Assembly (NCBI RefSeq): GCF_026151205.1
Contig: NC_087072.1
Span: forward strand, 8,863,669 to 8,927,668
Length of the DNA: 64,000 bases
From: Bolinopsis microptera
Lineage: Eukaryota; Ctenophora; Tentaculata; Lobata; Bolinopsidae
Direction of reading: 5' to 3'
Below the pieces are notes generated by a model. That model was not told the DNA's origin, did not search any database, and worked only from the letters and a program-made list of their open reading frames with translations. Positions 1 to 9,600 of the stretch are shown one piece after another. The stretch's first letter is position 1. Each line of letters opens with the position of its first letter. A program made the translations under genes and the position numbers.

Positions 1-1605
1 CTGGATGGGTAGGTAAAAACGCGATCTTCGCCCTCAAAATCGACTTTTAAAACTTCATACATTTTCCGCCGAAATTATGAGTCTTATATCGCAAAACATT
101 CCCTTACCTCCCTGCAACCCCCCCCCCCCCCCTTCCACTCCCCCCCCCTTCCTTCTGCTTTCTTTTGCAGCTGAACTATGAACTCTCAGCTTTCTCGCCT
201 ATAATAGAACCTAGGCGCGTTTAAAAGAATTTGCACTTCATTTTAAAACGTTCACTTTGACAAACCATAACTCTCCACCAATCAAGTCAAATTTCAATTT
301 TAAAATATCAAAAGAAAGTAGAGAATTTCGCCAACAAGAAAGGGGACTCCTGGATGGGTAGGTAAAAACGCGATCTTCGCCCTCAAAATCGACTTTTAAA
401 ACTTCATACATTTTCCGCCGAAATTATGAGTCTTATATCGCAAAACATTCCCTTACCTCCCTGCAACCCCCCCCCCCCCCCTTCCACTCCCCCCCCCTTC
501 CTTCTGCTTTCTTTTGCAGCTGAACTATGAACTCTCAGCTTTCTCGCCTATAATAGAACCTAGGCGCGTTTAAAAGAATTTGCACTTCATTTTAAAACGT
601 TCACTTTGACAAACCATAACTCTCCACCAATCAAGTCAAATTTCAATTTTAAAATATCAAAAGAAAGTAGAGAATTTCGCCAACAAGAAAGGGGACTCCT
701 GGATGGGTAGGTAAAAACGCGATCTTCGCCCTCAAAATCGACTTTTAAAACTTCATACATTTTCCGCCGAAATTATGAGTCTTATATCGCAAAACATTCC
801 CTTACCTCCCTGCAACCCCCCCCCCCCCCCCTTCCCCTCCCCCCCCCCCCTTCCTTCTGCTTTCTTTTGCAGCTGAACTATGAACTCTCAGCTTTCTCGC
901 CTATAATAGAACCTAGGCGCGTTTAAAAGAATTTGCACTTCATTTTAAAACGTTCACTTTGACAAACCATAACTCTCCACCAATCAAGTCAAATTTCAAT
1001 TTTAAAATATCAAAAGAAAGTAGAGAATTTCGCCAACAAGAAAGGGGACTCCTGGATGGGTAGGTAAAAACGCGATCTTCGCCCTCAAAATCGACTTTTA
1101 AAACTTCATACATTTTCCGCCGAAATTATGAGTCTTATATCGCAAAACATTCCCTTACCTCCCTGCAACCCCCCCCCCCCCCTTCCACTCCCCCCCCCCC
1201 TTCCTTCTGCTTTCTTTTGCAGCTGAACTATGAACTCTCAGCTTTCTCGCCTATAATAGAACCTAGGCGCGTTTAAAAGAATTTGCACTTCATTTTAAAA
1301 CGTTCACTTTGACAAACCATAACTCTCCACCAATCAAGTCAAATTTCAATTTTAAAATATCAAAAGAAAGTAGAGAATTTCGCCAACAAGAAAGGGGACT
1401 CCTGGATGGGTAGGTAAAAACGCGATCTTCGCCCTCAAAATCGACTTTTAAAACTTCATACATTTTCCGCCGAAATTATGAGTCTTATATCGCAAAACAT
1501 TCCCTTACCTCCCTGCAACCCCCCCCCCCCCCTTCCACTCCCCCCCCCCCTTCCTTCTGCTTTCTTTTGCAGCTGAACTATGAACTCTCAGCTTTCTCGC
1601 CTATA
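1..1605. repeat. 349-bp satellite array, about 4.6 units
   Basis: Tandem units begin with CTGGATGGGTAGG at 1, 350, 699, 1052 and 1402, so the period is 349-353 bp. Units are nearly identical; most length change is in two poly-C tracts (for example 118-132 and 143-150 in unit 1). The last unit stops after CTATAA at about 1605, and the array runs off the left edge of the window. No coding sequence seen. Each unit holds a C/T-rich stretch ending in TTTTGCAG, which resembles a 3' splice site. Confidence 0.95.
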
Positions 1606-1848
1606 AGGGTTCCCCCTTGTGTGAAATTTTGGACAAATTTTGAAATTTTGTCTTTCAAATATTATTATAATTTTTGTACCAAAAGTTGCGTCTGACTATC
1701 ATTGAGTATGGACTATAATAAAATAAGCTTTACTGGGTTATATTTATCGATTGACCATTGTTAATGATCTGGCCCGGCGCGCGCTACTTCGTAGCACTTG
1801 CCATCGGGCCATTTCGGCTAACATTTCAAAAAGAAAGCGGCGCGGCGC

Positions 1849-1935
1849 TTACCTGGGGACCGCAGGCTATTATGTTCATAAACATAATAGCGAATAGAGA
1901 TTCGGCGGAATGACAGGCTGAGCGCGACCCAGTAA
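1849..1935 (+). mobile_element. small MITE with TTAC...GTAA ends, copy 1
   Basis: An 87-bp unit starts TTACCTGGGGAC and ends CCCAGTAA, an imperfect terminal inverted repeat. It contains the conserved core GCGGAATGACAGGCTGAGCG. Three more full copies are at 1947-2048, 27855-27935 and 32335-32423 (inverted). It is too small to encode a transposase. The superfamily is not clear because no consistent target-site duplication is visible. Confidence 0.7.
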
Positions 1936-1946
1936 CGCGGCGCATG

Positions 1947-2048
1947 TTACCTGGGGACCTCAGGCTATCATGTTTATAAACATAATATGTAATAGCGAAT
2001 AGAGATTCGGCGGAATGACAGGCTGAGGCGCTGAGCGCGGCCCAGTAA
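1947..2048 (+). mobile_element. small MITE with TTAC...GTAA ends, copy 2
   Basis: Second copy, directly repeated 11 bp after copy 1. It is slightly longer because of an AATATGT insertion and a duplicated GGCGCTGA stretch. It begins TTACCTGGGGACCT and ends GGCCCAGTAA. Confidence 0.7.
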
Positions 2049-2770
2049 GACGCATGCTACTTCGGAGAAATTTAGACGAGTAACATCCGTCAGACCGTCA
2101 AGGTCATATTTGCATTTGTGATTTGATTTGATTCACGATGTCAATCCTTCTGCCTTCACATCTCGCCGATTTGTGGTTGCGAGAAGCATTATTGGATGCG
2201 CGGCACGGCCAAGTAGTGCATCGCGCTACAATGATTTGATATCCATTCACCAAACATTATTTTAAAACTCACAACTCAAATTAGCTGCTTTTCCAGCTCC
2301 AGCCGCCAAAAGCCACGCGTAATAATATGGCACAAAAACAAAAATAGACTCATTGTTCATAATTCCAAAAAGTATTTTAAAATTTTATTGTGCGGCACTC
2401 AGCTTGTTATTCCGCTGCCACTTCAATGGTGACAGATGTTATTGAGTGGCGCTCAGCTTGCTCTAACCAGAGCCCTCTCGCTTGCATAGCTTGCATAGCA
2501 GTAGCGCGCAACTACAGAAATAAGCGCGTCACGTATATAGTACGCGTAATAAAACAAAAGTTAATAAAACAAAAGTTAAATTTATTACCAATTATTCAAT
2601 CAATACATATCATAAATTCTAATATTGGAAACGTAGATCAGACTCATGGCTTAGTGAACCGCTCAGTTTGTCATTTCGCCGCAGCTTCTATGACACTATC
2701 AGTTTGGGGTCCCCAGGTAATGACGCGACGGCTGATACTCTAAATTTCTTCAAAGTAGCGTGATCAGCTG
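2049..2770. other. non-coding stretch with degenerate MITE fragments
   Basis: No supported gene. Pieces resembling the TTAC MITE recur: GGCACTCAGCTTGTTATTCCG near 2393, GTGGCGCTCAGCTTG near 2447 and GGTCCCCAGGTAA near 2709. A 117-codon open frame here is built from these repeats and is not a credible protein. Confidence 0.5.
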
Positions 2771-2942
2771 CTTTTTGAGACACGCTGCATAATTTGGTAT
2801 CGTGAAAAATTTTACATTCTTATCAAAACTATTTGTGCAGTTGTGGTACTGTCGGCCTGTGTTCCGAGGCAATGATACTCCACTGGGTATAGTAAAAGAG
2901 TGTTCAAAGGATTAACACAAGCACATGTAGTTAACAATATAT
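2771..2942 (+). mobile_element. 5' terminal repeat (LTR) of a gag-pro element
   Basis: These 172 bp recur as a direct repeat at 4591-4762. The pair flanks gag and protease-like frames, as expected for LTRs. The second copy continues into CCTGAGAGATAACAAAG and a TATATAAG motif. In this first copy that piece is instead present in inverted orientation at about 2943-2972. Confidence 0.75.
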
Positions 2943-3064
2943 ACTGTTACCTTAACTTTGTTATCTTTCAGGATATATTGTTAACTACATGTGCTTGTGT
3001 TAATCCTTTGAACACTCTTTTACTATACCCAGTGGAGTATCATTGCCTCGGAACACAGGCCGAC
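2851..3064. repeat. 92-bp-arm palindrome at the 5' end of the LTR element
   Basis: Positions 2851-2942 and 2973-3064 are inverted copies of each other with no mismatch that I could find, separated by 30 bp. The left arm belongs to the 5' LTR. The right arm is an inverted LTR piece ending just before the gag start. The 30-bp spacer is itself the inverted form of LTR sequence found at about 4763-4792. Confidence 0.85.
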
Positions 3065-3080
3065 ATTATATCCTCAAAGA

Positions 3081-3749
3081 ATGATTACAGCAATTGAAAT
3101 TCCTCATCTGGCTAAAGGCCAGAAAATCGCACAGTTTCAGAAGGTTTTCTTAGCGGCTACAGCAACCCTTAAACCTGAACAGCAGCTTGCATGTTTACCA
3201 GTTTATATTCACCGGACTGAGGGAGAGAAGCAGCTCGCATTCACTGCATCAGAAGAGGAAGATGTGAAAACAGCTTTTAAGTTCCTTGAAGATCTCATTG
3301 ATGGCCCACCATGTCAGTTCACCGAAAGCATGACATTTTTCAACTTGCTGCCGGTTAATACTTCGATGGATGGGATACGGTCTTATTTCTTCCAACTGGA
3401 CGAGTTAGCCAGGCGTGCTAAGATCCCATCTGATGTCTTCATCATGCGGTTTCTGACAAACGTACCCGGGGGGAAGAAGCTGTTTGAGTGTAAGAAAGAT
3501 AAAATCAAAAGCGAACTAGATGCAGCCGGTGTAGCCAGCTTTTTCAAAGACTGTATGGAAAAGCTTCAAAAGAATTCAGCAAGTTCAGAGGCTTCGACTA
3601 GTGAAACATTTGCGTTCCCGGTAGAGCAAGAAGAGCAGGTACCTCAATGGGCTCGGGAGTTACTGAAGGAGGTGGATCGAGAAAAGACAATTTTTTTAAA
3701 TTATTTATCACCAATTCAATACATAATCAATAAATATATATCCGAATAA
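3081..3749 (+). CDS. gag-like capsid protein of an LTR retroelement (partial)
   Basis: A 222-codon open frame starting MITAIEIPHLAKG. The middle looks like a retroelement capsid: alpha-rich, with FKFLEDLIDGPP and RSYFFQLDELARRAKIP. It probably makes the particle shell of the element. The last roughly 20 codons, after about 3690, are low-complexity AT-rich sequence ending at a TAA. The frame resumes as the zinc-knuckle region from about 3800 in a different phase, so an insertion of roughly 100-190 bp or a frameshift seems to have split gag. I assign the family from fold-like pattern and context only. Confidence 0.65.
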   Translation: MITAIEIPHLAKGQKIAQFQKVFLAATATLKPEQQLACLPVYIHRTEGEKQLAFTASEEEDVKTAFKFLEDLIDGPPCQFTESMTFFNLLPVNTSMDGIRSYFFQLDELARRAKIPSDVFIMRFLTNVPGGKKLFECKKDKIKSELDAAGVASFFKDCMEKLQKNSASSEASTSETFAFPVEQEEQVPQWARELLKEVDREKTIFLNYLSPIQYIINKYISE

Positions 3750-3796
3750 ATTTGATTTAAAATTAAATGAAACAAGTATGCTAGCAGCTAGCGCGC

Positions 3797-4612
3797 TTGT
3801 ATTTAAATATTCACGCTGTTAAAAATGGGTCTTACCACACTGCCACTCACATTAGCACAGTTGGTGAACGGACCCAGGCGCTGTTAAGCTTTTATGAGCC
3901 CGATCAGCTTCGTTCACGGTTAGAAGTGACAGATGAGGAGGATACTGAAATGTATGCTGTCCAGTCAGATCGTAAGTTTGAAAAAGAAGACAGACCAATA
4001 TGTGATATCTGTAAGAAGACAGGTCACCTTAAAGCAACATGTTATCAAAGAGTCTGTAGCTGTTGTGGTGGAAAAGGACACGCTGAGGAGAGTTGCCCCT
4101 CCAAGAGAACCTCTAGGAATAAGAAGTTCCCTCCAAAGCGGAACAACCATGACAGAAGATGACTATATGACAGCAAAGTTGAAGGACAGATTGAGTTAGG
4201 TGAGAGCTGGCATCCTAGACAGTTTCTTGTAGATAGTGGGGCAGAAATCTCTATCATTTCTACTAATAAAGTGCTGATTGAAAATGGGAGCAGTACTTCC
4301 GTGCAGGGGATTGGGGGCAGACAGTTGATTGGTCCGAAGACACAATACAACATAAGATTCTCCTCTGACAAAAGCCAGAACTACAGGGTATGGCTGCATG
4401 AAACCAACCTTAGTACCAACCAAGAAATGGTTATCTTGGGTAGAGATTTCTTAAGTCAATTTTCCAGCACTGAGTTTGATTGGAAGAATTCAAAGGTTCG
4501 TTTGGGAGAGAAATGGATATTCTTTCTAAATACTGACAAGGGAGGACATGACATTAACCCGAACTTGCCATCTGGGGCAAGAGAGAAACTCTTTTTGAGA
4601 CACGCTGCATAA
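3797..4612 (+). CDS. gag zinc knuckles and retropepsin-like protease, split by one TGA
   Basis: The reading frame starting near 3797 (no ATG; it is an internal piece) carries two CCHC-type zinc knuckles, CDICKKTGHLKATC and CSCCGGKGHAEESC, typical of retroelement nucleocapsid. A TGA at 4160-4162 is followed in the same frame by an aspartic protease: FLVDSGAEISIIS holds the D-S-G-A catalytic motif and MVILGRDFL the conserved second motif. The frame ends inside the 3' LTR, where CTTTTTGAGACACGCTGCATAA gives ...LFLRHAA and stop. No reverse transcriptase, RNase H or integrase lies between the protease and the LTR. The TGA may be a mutation or a leaky stop. Confidence 0.75.
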
Positions 4613-4762
4613 TTTGGTATCGTGAAAAATTTTACATTCTTATCAAAACTATTTGTGCAGTTGTGGTACTGTCGGCCTGTGTTCCGAGGCAATGATACTC
4701 CACTGGGTATAGTAAAAGAGTGTTCAAAGGATTAACACAAGCACATGTAGTTAACAATATAT
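4591..4762 (+). mobile_element. 3' terminal repeat (LTR) of the gag-pro element
   Basis: Direct repeat of 2771-2942 with the same length. It directly follows the protease and supplies its stop codon. After 4762 the sequence continues CCTGAGAGATAACAAAGTT and then GTATATAAGCC, probably still part of the LTR. Confidence 0.75.
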
Positions 4763-4792
4763 CCTGAGAGATAACAAAGTTAAGGTAACAGT

Positions 4793-5295
4793 ATATAAGC
4801 CAAAGGTCCTCTAATATAAACTAAAGGTGTAATATATAGGACTGGAAATATATAGCCTGACAGTACAACATTTTTTTTTTATTCGACCAAGTTCAATTTT
4901 ATTGTGCACCTCCTATACCTAAACTTAATTTTGCTCACAACTCCTGATCAGGAAAGTAGTTTTACAACATGTTGCACCATCTGAATATGTTGATATTTAG
5001 ATAAAATTGTTTTCATTCATCATTCTTACCATTTATTTATGTACTTATTACTTGTATCGCGTCGTGACCCTCACAGTCGTTTCACCCCCGTAGAGTTTCT
5101 ATGATACAGGGGAGCCGCGCACTCGTGCGTGGCGGGTCATACGACGTATGACAACCTACTACGCAGAGTCGAAAACGTGATAAAAGATTATTCAAACAAT
5201 ATACACATAATATAACAATTACCCTATATAAAAATTCAATATAAATTCAATAGAAAACTAAATAAACACCCTTTAAGTAGTATAAGTAAGCCAGT
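4793..5295. other. intergenic stretch, no gene seen
   Basis: AT-rich sequence with a T-run at 4871-4880. Around 5100-5155 is a GC-richer patch with short palindromes (GCGCACTCGTGCGTGGC and TCATACGACGTATGA). No open frame, tRNA or known motif recognised. Confidence 0.4.
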
Positions 5296-5568
5296 TTAAA
5301 GAACTGGCTCCAAATTTATATCTAATTCTGCTATTTTTACTGCACTACTACTTTTTAACCCTCTCTCTCCTCTAAGAGCTATGACTGTTGTTATAATAAT
5401 AATTCTAATCGCCACTTCTACATCAATTATGAGATGGTTTTTCAAGAAAATAAAAATTTCGCGAAAACAAATGGAGCCTGTCAGACAGGAGAATCTGAAA
5501 TCAGATGTGGTTGTTTGAAACTGTATCGCATTCATCTGACGGACGAAAAAAAAGGAATTAGAGAACAA
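5296..5568 (-). pseudogene. fragment of RLE-retrotransposon C-terminus
   Basis: Near its end the frame reads VIALRGERG and AELDINLEPVL. This matches the C-terminus of the PHD-RT-RLE element (SIRGDRG and DLDLNIEPFG in the fragment at 5848-6168). The upstream part of the frame is not recognisable. Orphan fragment without RT or endonuclease core. Confidence 0.6.
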
Positions 5569-5847
5569 TTTGTTATTTGCGGACGGTTTTGGGTGCCTTG
5601 ACGTTGGGTGCCTTGATAAGGTGTATTCTTTTGTTTACTTCTTCTGAAGGATGATGTATCCTTCAATCTCATACCTCAGAAGACGAGCTATGAGGTCTCT
5701 TAAGTTTGTTTATGTAAATTTTATTGTTAGATAATTTATTGTAGCTTTTGTATTGTGTAAAATTTTACGGACGATATAATCCCAGGGGGGACTCCAAACC
5801 CACCGCTTCGGCGGGTAGTTGATACACCTTTTACAAGCAAGAGCCAC

Positions 5848-6168
5848 TTGGCTCACGAGACTGAGAAGAAAAGAGCATATAATGCAAGGGTCCTAGAAGT
5901 GGAAAAAGCTACCTTTACACCTTTAGTTTTCTCCACAACAGGAGGCATGGGAGTCGAAGCGCAACGCTTGATTAAAAAGCTTGCACAAAAGATGGAATCT
6001 CCAACGGGTCAGCGTTATTCAGACTCAGTTACATATCTTAGAAAGCGCTTGCGCTTTGAGGTATTAAAGACAACGGTTATTTCGATAAGGGGGGACAGAG
6101 GGCCCAAGTTGCGATATAAACCAGACAATATTGAAGATTTAGATTTAAATATTGAGCCCTTTGGCTAG
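5848..6168 (+). pseudogene. fragment of RLE endonuclease C-terminus of a non-LTR retrotransposon
   Basis: 106 codons including ETEKKRAYNARVLEVEKATF and TPLVFSTTGG, then a basic helix (YLRKRLRFEVLK) and DLDLNIEPFG. It aligns by eye with the C-terminal part of the element at 57-63 kb (EEEKKTKYNSR and FIPLVFSTAG). The catalytic part, N-terminal to this, is missing, so it is a 5'-truncated relic. Confidence 0.75.
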
Positions 6169-6692
6169 AGAATACTTTCTTGAATATTTTCGATAGTTTT
6201 TAATATTGGTAATATTAATGAATTGTAATTGATTGATATGTAATATTTAGGCCCGTGGCCAGTTTTCACAGCAAGAGCCACTTTGGTCGTTTTTTTTCGC
6301 CACTTTGGTCGTTTTTTTTTCGTTTTTGATTTTACAAATGACAAAGCAACTTTTAATGATTATTAATGGAATTATCGGATATTTATAATTCAATATGTAT
6401 TGATTCTTCTGTGGAAAATAAAAATTGTATTTTACTTTTAAAAATTGTATTTTACTTGGTCTACTTGCTGTGAGGTGTCTCAGCTTCATGGGTTGGCGGT
6501 CCCCCTTTTTTCTTTTTTTTTTCTTTTGTTTACTTCTGTTATTTTGTATAACATAGAATCTCCGCTGCATTTATACTAGGTGTCCTTTTAATCATTATGC
6601 ATGGATGTGGCTCTGGCACAATTTATGATGATTGTGTTTACTTTTTTTATACCCAAATCAAAATATAATTATTATTGATTTCAATTGCAGAC
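6169..6692. other. intergenic stretch upstream of the TRIM gene
   Basis: T-rich sequence with repeats of CACTTTGGTCGTTTTTTTT near 6300 and TAAAAATTGTATTTTACTT near 6425. No gene recognised. The AG at 6689-6690 just before the first TRIM coding exon looks like a 3' splice site, so a 5' UTR exon probably lies somewhere in this stretch. Confidence 0.4.
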
Positions 6693-9600
6693 ATGGATAG
6701 CCAATGTGCAATTTGCTGTGATTCTTATTTGATTCCACGTCTCTTGAACTGTCTTCACTACTTTTGTCAATGCTGTATTGAAAGTGTGCAAGTAAATGGC
6801 AAAGTCAACTGCTCTATATGTGGAGAAGAAACATTTTTTACATCAGGTTAATCTTTGTTGGTCCTCCTTTTATACAGAATAGATTCAATTGTATTAATAT
6901 TTCTGCTTGTTGAACTCAAGAAGCAGTACATGTTATGGTACAGGGTGGCCCATAAGTGACTACCCACACGCAACCTCTTAATAACTCACGTAATTCGTCT
7001 CCAAATTGCACCAAAATTTCAGAGATTATAGATATGGATCAAACTTAGATTTCCTGAAAGTTTTGTAAGCCACGCCCAATTACAGTGGGCGTGGCGTGAC
7101 ACTCCCTCTTTTTCACTATTGTCTTCATAAAATGAGAACGCTTTAAGCTAAGAACTCAAAATTTTTTGCACACATTTGGCTTGATAATTGAAAACCTTTC
7201 CCAAAGTTTCAAGTTCATTGGTTAAAATATGGCTAAGTTATGACCATTTCAAAACTGATCGGATACGTGATCCGAGCACACAGTCAGTGATCTCGTCACT
7301 TGGTTAATGGCCTGTTTGGCTCACATGCACCGCTTGATTGGTTGCAGCCTGCTTATGGGCCGGCCTATACAGCTGACTGCACCTAAAACGCTATCACACG
7401 AATTTATGGTGGTGTCACCATTTCAGGGCTTGTTAGCCCTGCTAGTCACAGGTTCCTTACAATCAATAAAAAGAAATGAACCATCCATTGAATCATCGAA
7501 CCGGGCCTACCGAATCACAAAGAAACACAAACTTTTGGACCGTGATTTCCAATCGAGGATAGATTTCGCCAACACATTCCAGAATGTGGATCCCTACTTT
7601 GAGGACGAAATCTGGTACAGCAACAAGGCCAAGTAAACGGATATGTCAACTCCCAGAATGCAATTCACTGGGGCTCTACTAGACCGGATGAAGTGGTGGA
7701 GAGAACGGCTTTTCCTGAAAAGTCACGATCTGGTTTTTATCCTAAAAATTTGTGTTTCCCTTTCTAGCAAAGTCATCATCGGTATCCAATCAAAGCCTAA
7801 TGAACCTCATTAATACACGCTAACGCCTTACTCTTGATCAGATTGGGTGACGAGATCACTAATTGAGTGCAAATATCACTGACTGAGTGCTCGGATCACA
7901 TATCCGATGGATTTTAAAATGGTCATAACTTAGCGATATTTTAACCAATGAACTTGAAACTTTGGGAAAAGTTTTCAATTATCAAGCCAAATGTGTGCAA
8001 AAAATTTCGAGTTCTTAGCTTAAAGCGTTCTCATTTTATGAAGACAATAGTGAAAAGGAGGGAGTGTCACGCCACGCCCACTGTAATTGGGCGTGGCTTA
8101 CGAAACTTTCAGGAAATCTAAGTTTGACCCATATCTATAATCTCTGAAATTTTGGTGCAATTTGGAGACGAATTACGTGAGTTATTAAGAGGTTGCGTGT
8201 GGGTAGTCACTTATGGGCCACCCTGTACTTTTCAAAGAGTATTAGAAAAGATGTATTTTACTTTACTTTACTTGAAGAAAATGGTCTGAAACTTTTCCGA
8301 TAAAATGTGTCCAATACCAGTCAGGCAACTTCCTTATCACCCATTGTATTTCCACAATGCGAATAGTACCACCAAAGAACGGACTTGCTCAGTTTGTAAC
8401 CAGCCTGCTGCTATGTTCTGCATTGACTGCGATGATGTAAGTTTCTTCTTTGAGTGAATAGATTTTGCTAAGAACTTGTGGAATATAAAGTCAGATCCAG
8501 TATTGATCTTAGGAATCATTTTTGCTGAGAAGTTATATTGTTATCCCAAGACACAATATATTTGATTCTCTTAGGATTACTGTGCAGCATGTTGCAATGT
8601 GCATGAAAAAATGAAAGTGACAAGAAATCATTTATTGCAACCAACTAAATGTAATCCCAAGTTGATGACATGTGAACTTCATGAATCAAAAATTCTTGAT
8701 TATTATTGCTTGGAATGTGAGAAACTCTTGTGTAATCAGTGCACTTCATGTGACCAAAGTAAGTTTATGTTCATTGTTCATCTTTGCTGTTTTCAAATTA
8801 CTGGAATGTCCAACATAGGATAGGTTGACAATTTATTAAATTTGTCAGCTTATTGTAACTAAACACTTTGTTAAACTCCAATCTCTAAATATCACAAATT
8901 TTAATTGAATTGACGTCAACATGTTTAAATTGACAATTAACTTGTGGTTTTACAGGAAGTCATCACATTGTCTCAACATCTGATGCCTGCAAATCTTTTA
9001 AAGAAACGCTTCTACTTGGAGGTCAGATGAAACTCAACAAAGTTCTTGATTCCTTAGATGTTGTGAAAAATAACTACACTTTGCAAAGAAAACAAGAAAA
9101 AGACCATGGTATTAATCTTAAACGTGAGGTGCATCAAAGAACAAATTATATCATCTCAATGTTACAAAGTAGAGAAAAATTAATTTGCGAACAAATTGAT
9201 CTTGCTGTAGATGACAATACCTCTCTTATTGAACAACAAATTGATTGTACCAAAAAGAGTATGGAAAAGGTTACAAAGTTTCTTGAAATTTGTGAGGAAT
9301 GGAGAAAAATGCCTGTTAACAATGCATTACTGCAATTGAAACCATTGCTTAATCAAAGATTATATCAAATTATGGAAGAAAATAGGATTAAACAGAACAG
9401 CTCAAGTCTAAAACTTGACTCAATTTCATGGACTGACAAAGTCTGTGAGACCATCTTGCCTCTTATTGAAGAATATGGTGATGTTCAGATAACTAAAGCT
9501 TCTCTAAAGTACAGTTTTCATTTCAGATCGTTTGAACACATACTAATTATCATCTCATTATATAAGCATTTAGATTATGGTGATTATATTATCACTTTAA

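Noticed and set aside
1-1605. CRISPR-like array
   Set aside because: Units are 349 bp, almost wholly identical and without unique spacers; a eukaryotic satellite.
2390-2743. 117-codon open frame on the + strand
   Set aside because: Made of degenerate MITE repeats; low-complexity composition, no domain.
2900-3097. 65-codon open frame
   Set aside because: Lies across the LTR palindrome; both halves encode inverted copies of the same DNA.
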